Below, one piece after another: positions 32,410 through 41,283 of a stretch of 64,000 bases of DNA. Positions within the stretch are counted from its first letter, which is position 1, and each line of letters begins with the position of its first letter. The stretch spans positions 1 through 64,000 of the forward strand of contig NZ_JADMWW010000004.1 of the NCBI RefSeq assembly GCF_015548375.1, given 5' to 3'. This DNA is from Collinsella aerofaciens (lineage in GTDB: Bacteria > Actinomycetota > Coriobacteriia > Coriobacteriales > Coriobacteriaceae). The notes beneath the pieces were generated by a model. That model saw only the letters and a list, made by a program, of their open reading frames with translations. It did no database searches and was not told the origin of the DNA. Both the position numbers and the translations under genes were made by a program.

Positions 32410-32530
32410 TCGTCCGTTAACTCTTCCGCTGGGCGAGCCATAGACGCCGCGCACCGATAGGGTAAGGCAGCGGCTTGAAATTGGTGCTATATTCAGCTTG
32501 AGTTGTTTAATGCTAGTACGGGAGGCTGAT

Positions 32531-33022
32531 ATGGGGCTGTTCAAGAAGAAAAACCCGCAGGATGCCTTTGATCCCGATGTGTTTACCATCACGGATACGA
32601 TTTTGGACCCGCCGCGGTTTACGTTTTTGCCGGCTATCTACCAGGATGCCACGCGTCGCAAGTGGGCCGTGCATCAGCGCGGCGGCGAGCCGAAGATTTT
32701 TGACTATGCGGACGTGCTGCAGTGCGAGATTGTCGAGACCGGAAATCCCGAGGATGTGCCGGAGGTTAGCAAGCGCGAACTAGCTCAGCAGATTTTGATT
32801 AATCCAGCTCAGGCTACCAAAAACAACGCTGCCAAGCGTAATATGTGCCTTGGTATGGGTGTCATCGTTGCCGTGCAAACCGGCGAGGATGAGATTTCGA
32901 AGCTTGAGATTCCGGTGACCGCGGGCGAAGTCAAGCGAGACTCCGGCCTATATCGATCGTATCGGAACGTTGCGGAGCAGATCAAAGAAGCCTTCGACGC
33001 CATGGGGCGTCCGGAGCAATGA
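32531..33022 (+). CDS. Protein of unknown function, 163 aa
   Basis: Begins MGLFKKKNPQDAFDPDVFTI, a basic start without signal peptide or membrane segment. The middle (RRKWAVHQRGGEPKIFDYAD, then VLQCEIVETGNPED) is beta-rich and recalls the PH-like part of some DUF4428 proteins, but this is only a resemblance. The C-terminus is helical (SYRNVAEQIKEAFDAM). GGAGG lies 8 bases before ATG 32531; an in-frame start at 32498 lacks a site. It is followed by two GntR genes 35 bases downstream and may share their transcript. Confidence 0.65.
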   Translation: MGLFKKKNPQDAFDPDVFTITDTILDPPRFTFLPAIYQDATRRKWAVHQRGGEPKIFDYADVLQCEIVETGNPEDVPEVSKRELAQQILINPAQATKNNAAKRNMCLGMGVIVAVQTGEDEISKLEIPVTAGEVKRDSGLYRSYRNVAEQIKEAFDAMGRPEQ

Positions 33023-33057
33023 TGCCCGCAGCATCAAGCGGTTGAGGAGCCTTGCCC

Positions 33058-33825
33058 ATGTCGAGTGAACCATATGCGATTCCGCCCAAAGATCGCGCCT
33101 TTGAGGGCATTCTTTGGTATATCAAACATTATGACCTGCAGGGTGGTGACCGGCTGCCCGCCGAGCGTGTGCTCTGTGAAGAGCTGGGCGTGTCGCGCAC
33201 GGCGTTGCGCGCTGCGATCACGCGTCTTATTTCGTGCGGAACTTTGGAAAGCCGCCGCGGTTCGGGCACCTATGTGTGTCCTCCCAAACCGCTGAATATC
33301 TTTCAGGAAACATGGAACTATACGCAGGCGGTGGAGAGGGTTGGCTCAAAGTCGACCGCACGCCTGGTTTGGTCCAAGGTCGTGTACGCCGATATCGATC
33401 TGGCCCAAAAAGCCCAGATCGACCTGGACATGCCGCTCTTCTGCATTCGGCGCGTGCGCGTGGTTAATGGTTCCCCGGCGTCGATTGAGACGGCTCACGT
33501 CAATCTGTCTTTGTGCCCCTCGCTTCCCGATCACGATTTTGAGCAGGAAAGCCTCTACGACGTTTTGCTCAAAGAGGGGAATGTCCATGTGGCGCACGGC
33601 AAGGAGCATATTTCCATCAGCCGTCTGAACGCCGACGAGGCCAAGTTGCTGGGTGCTCAGGAGGGCACGCCGGTGTTTTACAAGGCTTCGCACGAGCGTG
33701 ACGAGAACGATGGCTTTGTCGAGTATTGCAAGTCCGTGATTCTGCCGACCAAGTATCGTTTTGCCGATAACGGCGAGGCAGACGGCGTTGCGACGAAGGT
33801 GGGTGTCGAATGGCTGATGCAGTAG
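33058..33825 (+). CDS. GntR/HutC-family regulator, first of a tandem pair
   Basis: 255 residues. The N-terminal winged helix has GDRLPAERVLCEELGVSRTA. The C-terminal UTRA domain (about 100-245, ending SVILPTKYRF) would bind a small ligand, probably a phosphosugar or amino sugar. GAGGAG lies before ATG 33058. It overlaps the next GntR gene by 16 bases, so both are made together. The SIS gene downstream is the nearest metabolic target. Confidence 0.85.
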   Translation: MSSEPYAIPPKDRAFEGILWYIKHYDLQGGDRLPAERVLCEELGVSRTALRAAITRLISCGTLESRRGSGTYVCPPKPLNIFQETWNYTQAVERVGSKSTARLVWSKVVYADIDLAQKAQIDLDMPLFCIRRVRVVNGSPASIETAHVNLSLCPSLPDHDFEQESLYDVLLKEGNVHVAHGKEHISISRLNADEAKLLGAQEGTPVFYKASHERDENDGFVEYCKSVILPTKYRFADNGEADGVATKVGVEWLMQ

Positions 33826-34523
33826 AAGACTTGCCGGTTTACAAACAAATTCGCCGCTGCATTGCGGAGCGAATCGAGCGCGGCGACTACCCGACGGGCT
33901 CGATGATTCCGTCCGAAAACGAGCTGGCCGAGGAGTTTGGCACGACACGCCTGACAATCCGAAGCGCCATGGACGAGCTGGTCAAAAGTGGCCAGATTCG
34001 TCGCGTGCAGGGCAAAGGCGCCTTTGTGGGACACAAGTGGTTTGACGAGCACGAACGCAAGGGCGGCTTCCGCCAGTCGGTTTTGGCATCGGGCGCGACG
34101 CCGTCGGTGCGCATCCTGGCGCGCTCCAAACGCTACGCCGGCCCGTATTATGCCGACTTGTTTGGCATCGCCGAGGACGATCTGCTTTACTCGGTGCGCC
34201 GCCTCAACTGCATCGATGGTGAGCCCGTATCGATCGAGATGACACTGATTCCGTGCCTGCTGTTTCCGGGCATCGAAGACGTGGACATTTCGGTCTTCAG
34301 CCTGTTCGAGACCTACGATATGTTGGGACGCAAGCCAGATCAGTCGGTAGAGAAACTCGATATCGAGGCGCTGGGCGCACGCGATGCGAGTTTGCTCAAT
34401 CTTGAGCCGGGCGATCTGGCGCTCGTGCTGGAAGGCCTGACCTATGACTCGAGTGGGCAGGCAATCGAGCATGCCAAGTCTTTTACCCGCGGCGACGCCG
34501 GCGGATATACCTACAACTATTAG
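33810..34523 (+). CDS. GntR/HutC-family regulator, second of a tandem pair
   Basis: 237 residues. The winged helix has GSMIPSENELAEEFGTTRLT and QGKGAFV; the UTRA domain follows (about 80-235, YTYNY end). Only loosely similar to its neighbour, so the pair is not a fresh duplication. Two overlapping regulators of one family may act as a heteromer or on different signals. A terminator follows, so the SIS gene downstream has its own promoter. Confidence 0.87.
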   Translation: MADAVEDLPVYKQIRRCIAERIERGDYPTGSMIPSENELAEEFGTTRLTIRSAMDELVKSGQIRRVQGKGAFVGHKWFDEHERKGGFRQSVLASGATPSVRILARSKRYAGPYYADLFGIAEDDLLYSVRRLNCIDGEPVSIEMTLIPCLLFPGIEDVDISVFSLFETYDMLGRKPDQSVEKLDIEALGARDASLLNLEPGDLALVLEGLTYDSSGQAIEHAKSFTRGDAGGYTYNY

Positions 34524-34529
34524 CGTCTA

Positions 34530-34566
34530 GAGCGTCCCTGCGCATGGCGGGGGCGCTCGTTTTTAC
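34530..34566 (+). terminator. Terminator after the GntR pair
   Basis: GAGCGTCCCTGC pairs with GCGGGGGCGCTC (two G-T pairs) and is followed by GTTTTT. Confidence 0.85.
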
Positions 34567-34640
34567 GGATATATGTCGCTTGACCGATGAGCGGCAAAAA
34601 CTGACCGTCTACCGAGAGGGGAGGATGAAATCATAAAATC

Positions 34641-34682
34641 GGTATTAAAAACGGCTAACCTGTAATCGTTCACTGGTATTAA
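34641..34682 (+). promoter_or_regulatory. Direct repeat GGTATTAA upstream of the SIS gene
   Basis: GGTATTAA occurs at 34641-34648 and 34675-34682 in the 5' region of the SIS gene, right after the two GntR genes. It may be a binding site of one of them. Confidence 0.3.
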
Positions 34683-34798
34683 GAACCTTTGAATTGTTGA
34701 GCTTGGGGCCAAGATGTCCACAAGGTTAAGCGGTGCGACGGGGCGGCAAGCCCGTTCATTCCGTGCGACAATTCAAACTGCTCGTGAAAGGAGCGGGA

Positions 34799-35860
34799 AT
34801 GAAGGAGACCGAGAAGATCGAGATCATGCACTTCGACCAGGAGGGCTACCTCGAGGACGGCAGGAACGTCTACGAGGCCGGCAAGAAGATGACCGCCCTG
34901 GCCGACCGCGTGCACGAGGAGGGCTACGACGCCGTCTTCCTGATGGGCGTCGGCGGCACCTGGGACGAGTTCATGCAGCTCGAGTACCTCATGAACAAGT
35001 TCGGCGACCGCGACCTCGAGGTCTACCTGATCCACGCCGCCGAGTGGAACGTCATGGGCCACAAGCGCATGACCGACAGGTCCGTCGTGCTGACCGCCTC
35101 CGAGTCCGGCACCACCCCCGAGGTGCTCGAGGCCGTCGGCAAGATGAGGGAGATGGGCGTGCGCGTCTTCGCCATGACCAACCCCGAGGGCAAGATCGGC
35201 CAGGCCGTGGGCGCCGAGAACTGCGTCATGATGGCCTCCGACCACGGCGCCGGCGGCTGCGAGAAGGGCTACTACCTCGCCGACTGCTTCGGCCTGCGCC
35301 TGCTCAACCGCCGCGGCTGCTTCCCCAAGTTCGACCTGTTCATCGAGCAGACGAAGGACGTCTGGAAGGACATGCTCGACATCCGCAAGCGCTTCGAGCC
35401 GCGCGCCGAGGAGCTCGCCAGGAAGTACGCGCTGGCCGACTACACCATGTTCATCGGCTCGGGCGCGCTGTGGGGCGAGACCATCCTGTACTCCATGTGC
35501 CTGCTCGAGGAGATGCAGTGGAAGCGCATCCGCCACATCACCTCGCACGACTTCTTCCACGGCACGCTCGAGCTGCTCGAGCCCGGCGTCCCGGTGTTCC
35601 TGTTCATGGGCGAGGACGAGTGCCGCGCCCTCGACGAGCGCGTCCGCGCCTTCCTCACCAGCGGCGTGACCGGCGACGAGGACTACGTCATCATCGACAC
35701 CGCCGAGTACGCGATCCCGGGCCTGGACGACGACTTCCGCGTCATCGTGTCGCCGTGGATCCTGTCCGTGCTGACCACCGACCGCCTCTCGCGCAACTAC
35801 GAGCTGGTCACCAAGCACAACCTCAAGTACCGCCGCTACTACCACCAGTTCGACTACTAA
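34799..35860 (+). CDS. SIS-domain protein, FrlB-like (putative sugar-amine deglycase)
   Basis: 353 residues with two SIS domains. The first has VFLMGVGGTWDEF and VVLTASESGTTPEVLEAV, the phosphosugar-binding Ser-rich loop. The second has FIGSGALWGETIL and HDFFHGTLELLEPGVPVFLF, the latter like FrlB, which splits fructoselysine-6-phosphate to glucose-6-phosphate and lysine. Isomerase activity cannot be excluded. AAAGGAG lies before ATG 34799. Its third codon positions are almost all G or C, more extreme than in neighbouring genes, which suggests very high expression or a separate origin. No cognate PTS transporter lies next to it. Confidence 0.82.
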   Translation: MKETEKIEIMHFDQEGYLEDGRNVYEAGKKMTALADRVHEEGYDAVFLMGVGGTWDEFMQLEYLMNKFGDRDLEVYLIHAAEWNVMGHKRMTDRSVVLTASESGTTPEVLEAVGKMREMGVRVFAMTNPEGKIGQAVGAENCVMMASDHGAGGCEKGYYLADCFGLRLLNRRGCFPKFDLFIEQTKDVWKDMLDIRKRFEPRAEELARKYALADYTMFIGSGALWGETILYSMCLLEEMQWKRIRHITSHDFFHGTLELLEPGVPVFLFMGEDECRALDERVRAFLTSGVTGDEDYVIIDTAEYAIPGLDDDFRVIVSPWILSVLTTDRLSRNYELVTKHNLKYRRYYHQFDY

Positions 35861-35911
35861 GAGCTGGTCACGGGTCCGATATCTTGGCTGGTTGATATCT
35901 CGATCCTGCAC

Positions 35912-35945
35912 AAGGGCGTCCGCATTCGCGCGGGCGCCCTTTTTG
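35912..35945 (+). terminator. Terminator of the SIS gene
   Basis: AAGGGCGTCCGC pairs with GCGGGCGCCCTT with one G-T pair, followed by TTT. Confidence 0.85.
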
Positions 35946-35973
35946 CGTTGCCGTCGGCGCAGGGTGTCCTCGG

Positions 35974-36126
35974 CGGAAATCTCATCCCGGAATTTCGGCT
36001 CAGAGTGGGATGCGGTTTCCGGATGCGTCCCATTCTGAAGCCCCGAAACGGGACGCGCTTTCCGCTTGGGGTCCGATCCGGAAAGCTCATCCCGTTCCGA
36101 GCATCAAATCCGGGACATGCTTTCCG
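35974..36126. repeat. Tandem cluster of 48-base palindromic elements
   Basis: Two full copies of exactly 48 bases (35974-36021, 36079-36126) follow the plan CGGAAANCNCATCCC-loop-GGGANNNGNTTTCYG. A third, 45-base copy with a 3-base deletion in its left arm lies between them (36020-36064). A further full copy lies at 41052. They fill much of the convergent gap between the SIS gene and the heptad-repeat protein gene. Confidence 0.75.
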
Positions 36127-36218
36127 CGCTCCGCCCCTTGCAGAAAGCGCGTCTCCTTCCAAACACAAATCTTGCGGTACAGCTTCTGCAAAGACGCGAA
36201 GTGGCCGCTGACAGCAAA

Positions 36219-36252
36219 GAGGGGCTGCCGAGACAATGCCCGACGGCCCCTC
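36219..36252 (-). terminator. Terminator downstream of the heptad-repeat protein gene
   Basis: On the - strand GAGGGGCC...GGCAGCCCCTC forms an imperfect stem followed by TTTG. It lies about 50 bases after the stop codon. Confidence 0.5.
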
Positions 36253-36299
36253 CCCTCATAACTTGCTATCGATGCCAATCGCCACAAGGGCGCGGCTGC

Positions 36300-38729
36300 C
36301 TACTTGCTGATCGCGCCCGTCATATAGATAAACTGCACGCGATTTATATGTCCGCCCTGCTCGCCGTTGACAAAGTCCGTCGGCGTAAAGCCGGGGTTGA
36401 GCATTTCCTCGATCTTGTCCTTAACGGTGTCGATGACCTGAGTATCGAGATTGCTCGTTCGGTCGGTAAGCTCCTGCATGCCGTTGCCGAGCTCGGATGC
36501 GCCGCTGGCAAGCGTACCTGCACCCGAGGAGAGAAGATTCATGCCGCTAGCAAGGCTAGCAGCACCTGTCTTGAGCTGCGCCGCACCGTTGTTGAGCTGT
36601 GATGCGCCGTTGGCAAGCGCGGGCGTGGCACCGTTGAGCTGCTGTGTGCCCGCAGCAAGCTGGTCGGTGCCCGCGGCAAGAGCCGCGGCGCCATCGCTCA
36701 GCTGACCCGCGCCCGTTGCTGCAGAGCCAACACCGGCGACAAGACCGGGGTTCACGGCCGTGGGGTTTGCCGGGTTGATCGCGCTGTTCATATAGGCGAT
36801 GGCTCCGGCCAGGCTCAGCTGTTGGCCATCCTGGACAGTGGTGTAGCCCTGAATGGCGCTATCGAGCGCGGTGACGGCACCCTGGGCGCCGCCCTGGGCG
36901 CCGGCCGCCTGGGCCAAAGTCGTAACCTGATCGGTAAGCGTGCCAAACATGGACTCGGCACCCTTAAGGCCCTGCGACACCTGCGTGTTAAGACCCTGCG
37001 CGCCCGCAACGGCATTGGATGCAGAATCGAGAAGCGCGGTAAGACCCGTCGCATCGGCGCTCGATGCCGCCGTGGCGGCGGCACCCGCGCTGGTAGCAGC
37101 ACTGCCGGCACTTGCGGTGGCGGCATCCAGCTGTGCCGTAGCCTCGCTTAGCTTGGCTGCCGCAGCCTTGGCGGAGTCGAGATCGGCCGCGTTATCCAGC
37201 GCGTCCTGAGCATCGGCGACCGCCGCCTTGGCAGCGGCAATAGATGCAACGGTGCTCTCGGCGCCAGCCTTTGCGCTCTCGGCGTTAGCCTTTGCCGCAT
37301 CGTTGCCCATGGCGCTCGCGGCCTGCTTTGCCCCGCCGAGCGCCTGCTGTGCACCGGCAAGGTACTGCCCCTCGCCGCTGAGCGCCGCCGTAAGACCCTG
37401 CGGCCCGTACAGCGCGCTGTAGGCGTTGCCCGACGTAGCGGTCACGGCGTCCTGGGCCGCCTTGGCCGCAGCCTGCGCCTTGGCAAGGTTTGCCTCCTGA
37501 GCCTGCTTGCCCAGCGTCAGCGCGTCGACGTACGTATCGGACCCAGCGGCAATTCCACTTATGCCGCCCGAGATCTGCTGTGCGCTCCCCTGCAGCTTGG
37601 AAAGGCCCGCCGAAAGATCGGACGCACCGCCCTTAAGCTGCACGGCACCGGCATTAACCCCCTCGGCACCGGCATTAAGGTTGCTCACGCCTTCGACCAG
37701 CGTGGGGACCTGCGCGTTGAGCTGACTCGTACCCGCCGCGAGCGCAGCGGCGCCACTGGACAGCGTGCCGGCACCGGTATTGGCCGTGGCAAGCGAGGCC
37801 GCGAGCGTCTTGACACCGTCGGCAACCTGGCCAGCACCGCTATTGGCCGTAGCAATACCGTTGGAGAGCTCCACGAGCTGGCTCGTATCCATGCTGCTCG
37901 AGTCCACATCGATGGCAAGATTCAGCGGCACGCCGACAATCTGCCAGCCATCAAACTCAAAATCCTCAACATCGGTCGTAATGGTGTAGTCTCCGGTGCT
38001 GCCGGGAATCACCATGTAGGTAAGCTGCGTGTTGGAGCCGTTGGCAGCAACCGTGGCGCCCTCAGCCTCAATATCGTGTGCCTCGGCATCCTTAAGCTGA
38101 CCGGTAATCTGAACCAGGTAGTTATCGGCATAATCGCCACCGGTATAGTCGTCATTCTTTTCGACCTTGAGCTTCATGGTGAGCTTGCCGCTCTTGCCCG
38201 CCAAATCCTTGGCGTCGATATCGCGGCCATCGAGCTGGTATGCCACGGTGACGTTCCACGGCATCTGAGTGTTCTTGTCCAGATCGCCCTGGTAGACAAA
38301 GTCCTGCACTCCCTGGCCCGTAACGGCAACCGACCCGCTGTCGTCCGTTAGTTTTTGAGTCGTCGATAGGTTGGTCACTTTGTTATAGGTGCCGGCATCG
38401 TCGATCTTGACGCCCTTATTGGCCTCGAAGCTATTGACCACGTAAACACCCGTGCGATTGCCGTCGGCATCGGTTTTGACGTATACGACCTGGTTTTTCT
38501 TATATCCCGGCGTGCTGTTATCGGAGTCCGTCGCCATCTGTTCACTCGTAGCCGAGGCAGCGCTCGTCGACCCTACGCCGTCGGCGAACACAACGGCACC
38601 GGGAACGGTAAGGGCCACGGTCAGACCGGCGGCAAGAGCGAGCGCAGCGATGCGCTTATGGGGACGACGTACAAGATCGCGTTGGGCTTTGAGCTCTTTC
38701 GAAGCGGTATCAGTGGTATGGGTATGCAT
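36300..38729 (-). CDS. Exported heptad-repeat protein, YhgE/Pip-like
   Basis: 809 residues. A signal peptide or membrane anchor lies at about 25-50 (ALALAAGLTVALTVPGAVVF). A beta-rich region (about 60-270) is followed by a very long Ala/Gly/Ser-rich helical region with repeats of the form LSSGAAALAAGTSQLN and LNNGAAQLKTGAASLASGMN, the pattern of YhgE/Pip proteins and their relatives. No C-terminal membrane segment is evident. The ATG at 38729 has AAGGA 9 bases upstream and lies 32 bases after the MMPL gene; the open frame upstream overlaps that gene and is not used. The protein probably forms an extracellular partner of the transporter. Confidence 0.78.
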   Translation of the reverse strand: MHTHTTDTASKELKAQRDLVRRPHKRIAALALAAGLTVALTVPGAVVFADGVGSTSAASATSEQMATDSDNSTPGYKKNQVVYVKTDADGNRTGVYVVNSFEANKGVKIDDAGTYNKVTNLSTTQKLTDDSGSVAVTGQGVQDFVYQGDLDKNTQMPWNVTVAYQLDGRDIDAKDLAGKSGKLTMKLKVEKNDDYTGGDYADNYLVQITGQLKDAEAHDIEAEGATVAANGSNTQLTYMVIPGSTGDYTITTDVEDFEFDGWQIVGVPLNLAIDVDSSSMDTSQLVELSNGIATANSGAGQVADGVKTLAASLATANTGAGTLSSGAAALAAGTSQLNAQVPTLVEGVSNLNAGAEGVNAGAVQLKGGASDLSAGLSKLQGSAQQISGGISGIAAGSDTYVDALTLGKQAQEANLAKAQAAAKAAQDAVTATSGNAYSALYGPQGLTAALSGEGQYLAGAQQALGGAKQAASAMGNDAAKANAESAKAGAESTVASIAAAKAAVADAQDALDNAADLDSAKAAAAKLSEATAQLDAATASAGSAATSAGAAATAASSADATGLTALLDSASNAVAGAQGLNTQVSQGLKGAESMFGTLTDQVTTLAQAAGAQGGAQGAVTALDSAIQGYTTVQDGQQLSLAGAIAYMNSAINPANPTAVNPGLVAGVGSAATGAGQLSDGAAALAAGTDQLAAGTQQLNGATPALANGASQLNNGAAQLKTGAASLASGMNLLSSGAGTLASGASELGNGMQELTDRTSNLDTQVIDTVKDKIEEMLNPGFTPTDFVNGEQGGHINRVQFIYMTGAISK

Positions 38730-38761
38730 TGCGGTATTCCTTCCAACTGCTTTGTAAAACG

Positions 38762-40888
38762 TTACTGAGCGGAGCCGTCCGCAGCCGATGCCTCGGTGGT
38801 ATCCGAAACCGGATCCTGGGCATCCTTGGGCAAAAAATGAGCTTTGAGCGTGGTCTTGCCGATGAGGCCATCGAGCACATACAGGAAACCCGGCAGCGCA
38901 AAGAGTACGGCGACTAGGGAGATGCTCACGCCGACGCCCAGGAACCAGCCGATCTGCTTGAGCACGCCGTGGCTCGAGATCGCATGGATCAGGAAGCCAC
39001 TGATTAGCAGAACCGATCCAGAGGTCAAAACAGGAATCGTGCAAGCTTCCATGGTCTCGAGTAGCGCTTCGCGCTTATGCATGGTCACGCGGTCCTCACG
39101 ATAGCGGTCAGCAATCAGGATGCCGTAGTCGACGGCAACGCCCAGCTGGATGGAGCTCACAATTAAGTAGGCGAGGAAGAACTCGTGCATACCGGTGTAG
39201 AGCGGTGCAGCAAAGTTGACCCAGATCGAGGTCTCAATCACGAGCACCAAGATGATCGGCAGGCTCAGCGACTTGGTGGCCAGCAGCAAGACCGCGAACA
39301 CGGCCACGACGGCGATGAGGTCGACCTTGCCCTTATCGACGGTGATGGTGTCCTTAAGGTCGGTGGTGCTCACGCCCTCGCCGGCGAGCATTGCCTTACC
39401 CGGATAATGTTTGTCCGCGATACAACGAATCTTCTTGACCAGCTTAAATGTACTCGGACCCTCGTAGGGCGCGGTAACCGTGAGCACCAAACGGCTGTAG
39501 TGCTCTCCCTCCACCAGATCGAGCGTGTCCTTTTCGGCCATGCCCGTGGGGATATAGGGACTCGCAACGTCAACATAGCTCTGGATGGACTTGACCTCGG
39601 GGAGCGCCTTGAGCTCATTGGAGAGTGCCTGCTCCTCGCTCACCTCTCCACGGGGAACGAGCACAACGTAGGTATCGGAGTTGCCAAAGACCTCCTTGAC
39701 CTTGTCCATATCCTGACCAAGCCGCGTATCCGAACCAAAAATGTGCGAAGTGCCGTAGTAGTACGTGATATCGCTGGAGGTCGATGCCACACGCGCAGGG
39801 TAAACCACGGCGAGGATCACGACGGCAGCGGGGATACAGACCTTGAGCACCAGACGGGCGAACTTACCCAGCGGCGGGACAAAGGGCCTGTGCTGCGATT
39901 TTTGCACAAAGCCATCGAACTGAACGAACATCGAAGGAACAAAGGTAAAGACCGATACCAGGCTGATGGCGATACCCTTTGCAAGGGCAAGACCAAGGTC
40001 GGGGCCGATCTTAAACTGCATGGCGGCAAGCGCGATAAAGCCGATGCAGACCGTGCAACCGCTCGAAAACACGGCGACCGAGGACAGGCAGCACGACTGC
40101 ACCATGTCTTCGGCAACGCTGCCGTGGCGGCCACGCTCCTCGTTAAAGCGGTGCAGCAAAAAGACCGAGAAGTCCAACGCGATGGCAACCTGCAAAATGG
40201 AGCCCGCAGAGTTGGTGACAAAGCTAATCTCGCCAAAGATGAGGTTGGTGCCCCAGTTGATAAACACCGAGACGCCCAGGCCCAGCAGCACCAGGATGGG
40301 TTCGGCCCAGCTGGTAGTCGTGATGACCAGAATCACGAAGATAATCGCTATGACAGCGACCGTGATAATGCTGATCTGCTGCTCGGTCGATGTGGTGGCG
40401 AGCGCGTTAGACATGGCCGAGCCCGTAATGGCGCCCTCGTCGCCCACGATATCTCGAATAGCGTCGGTTGCCTCGATCTCCTTTTCGGAATTAACCGTCA
40501 CCGTAAACAGGGCGTTGTTCTTTTTGTAATAGGTCTCAACGGTGTCTTTGTCTTGCGTGGCAAGCGGCTGATCGATATCTGCCGCGTCGTCAAGCCATAG
40601 GACCTCCTCGACGCCGTCGACCTTTTTGATTTTGTCCTTGTATTTGAGCGCCTGAGCGATCGAGACATTGGGCACCATAACGCGACAGTTGGGAATGTCA
40701 CCCTCAAACTCATCACCCATGGTATTCAGAGCGACGGTCGACGCCGCTTCGTCGGGCAGATAGCTCGTAATGTCGTAGTTAACGCCTACAAACTGGCGCA
40801 GGAACAGGCATACCAGTGCTGCCACCGCATAGAACGCGATGATGGGTTTGCGGTGCTTCACGACCCATCGAAATAGCTTCTCTTTCAA
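38762..40888 (-). CDS. MMPL-family RND transporter
   Basis: 708 residues. Two similar halves each have an extracellular domain and a bundle of membrane segments, 11-12 in all (first at about 15-32; FVILVITTTSWAEPILVLLG; VAVDYGILIADRYRE). The motif VALDFSVFLLHRFNEERGR carries the buried Asp used for proton relay in MMPL proteins. Such transporters export lipids or drugs across the cell envelope. TTG 40888 is chosen because GGAGG is 7-8 bases upstream; TTG 40894 lies too close. It leads a two-gene operon with the heptad-repeat protein. It has a strong promoter at 40929-40957. Confidence 0.9.
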   Translation of the reverse strand: MKEKLFRWVVKHRKPIIAFYAVAALVCLFLRQFVGVNYDITSYLPDEAASTVALNTMGDEFEGDIPNCRVMVPNVSIAQALKYKDKIKKVDGVEEVLWLDDAADIDQPLATQDKDTVETYYKKNNALFTVTVNSEKEIEATDAIRDIVGDEGAITGSAMSNALATTSTEQQISIITVAVIAIIFVILVITTTSWAEPILVLLGLGVSVFINWGTNLIFGEISFVTNSAGSILQVAIALDFSVFLLHRFNEERGRHGSVAEDMVQSCCLSSVAVFSSGCTVCIGFIALAAMQFKIGPDLGLALAKGIAISLVSVFTFVPSMFVQFDGFVQKSQHRPFVPPLGKFARLVLKVCIPAAVVILAVVYPARVASTSSDITYYYGTSHIFGSDTRLGQDMDKVKEVFGNSDTYVVLVPRGEVSEEQALSNELKALPEVKSIQSYVDVASPYIPTGMAEKDTLDLVEGEHYSRLVLTVTAPYEGPSTFKLVKKIRCIADKHYPGKAMLAGEGVSTTDLKDTITVDKGKVDLIAVVAVFAVLLLATKSLSLPIILVLVIETSIWVNFAAPLYTGMHEFFLAYLIVSSIQLGVAVDYGILIADRYREDRVTMHKREALLETMEACTIPVLTSGSVLLISGFLIHAISSHGVLKQIGWFLGVGVSISLVAVLFALPGFLYVLDGLIGKTTLKAHFLPKDAQDPVSDTTEASAADGSAQ

Positions 40889-40928
40889 CCTCAATCCTCC
40901 ATAACGCTCAGCCTATGTTTTGCTCTTT

Positions 40929-40957
40929 GTTATATTCCACATTTGGTAGTTATACAA
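40929..40957 (-). promoter_or_regulatory. Promoter of the MMPL operon
   Basis: On the - strand TTGTAT (40957-40952), a 17-base spacer and TATAAC (40934-40929) are close to consensus. ACATGT and neighbouring bases around the -35 box are partly palindromic and may bind a regulator. Confidence 0.65.
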
Positions 40958-41051
40958 CATGTGTAGGATAAAGGCGCCATAAAGATATGCGATTGACGCG
41001 GTCCCGGAGCCAAAACAGCCGCTGCAGAAGCAGTTCGGAAAAGGTCCTCAG

Positions 41052-41099
41052 CGGAAACTGCATCCCAGTTTTTAGACGAAAAACGGGATATGGTTTCTG
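41052..41099. repeat. 48-base palindromic element between MMPL and his operons
   Basis: CGGAAACTGCATCCC and GGGATATGGTTTCTG pair imperfectly around an 18-base loop. The length is 48, as in the full copies at 35974 and 36079. Here it lies in a divergent gap. Confidence 0.7.
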
Positions 41100-41221
41100 G
41101 TTGGCCTAGATAATCGTCAGATTTAGCTGAGCGTCTGCCCCTATGTTTCCAAATGAATACGGTGTGAGCTGCGGACAAGGATTTTCCCCGCAAGCACTCT
41201 AGTATGCTAAAGTACCCAAAA

Positions 41222-41243
41222 GACCGGCGGAGCTATGCCGGTC
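41222..41243 (+). promoter_or_regulatory. Leader hairpin of the histidine operon
   Basis: GACCGGC pairs with GCCGGTC, followed by GTTTGTTCTG. It lies about 40 bases before hisZG and just after a possible -10 box TATGCT (41203-41208). It could be a weak attenuator or a 5' stabilising hairpin. No histidine-rich leader peptide and no T-box sequence was found. Confidence 0.4.
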
Positions 41244-41283
41244 GTTTGTTCTGTATGCAACACAGCATGAGGAGGCTCACCAG

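Noticed and set aside
34714-35895. Arg/His-rich frame of 393 codons over the SIS gene
   Set aside because: It is a frame-shifted reading of the GC-rich SIS gene with extreme composition. The frame used shows both SIS motifs and has a ribosome site.
38730-39044. N-terminal extension of the heptad-repeat protein into the MMPL gene
   Set aside because: The extension has no protein-like features, overlaps the MMPL coding end, and the ATG at 38729 has a proper ribosome site and is followed by a signal sequence.
40895-41283. A histidine T-box or His-rich leader peptide before the his operon
   Set aside because: No T-box consensus and no run of His codons was found. A short frame MQHSMRRLTR overlapping the hisZG start has a single His and is probably chance.
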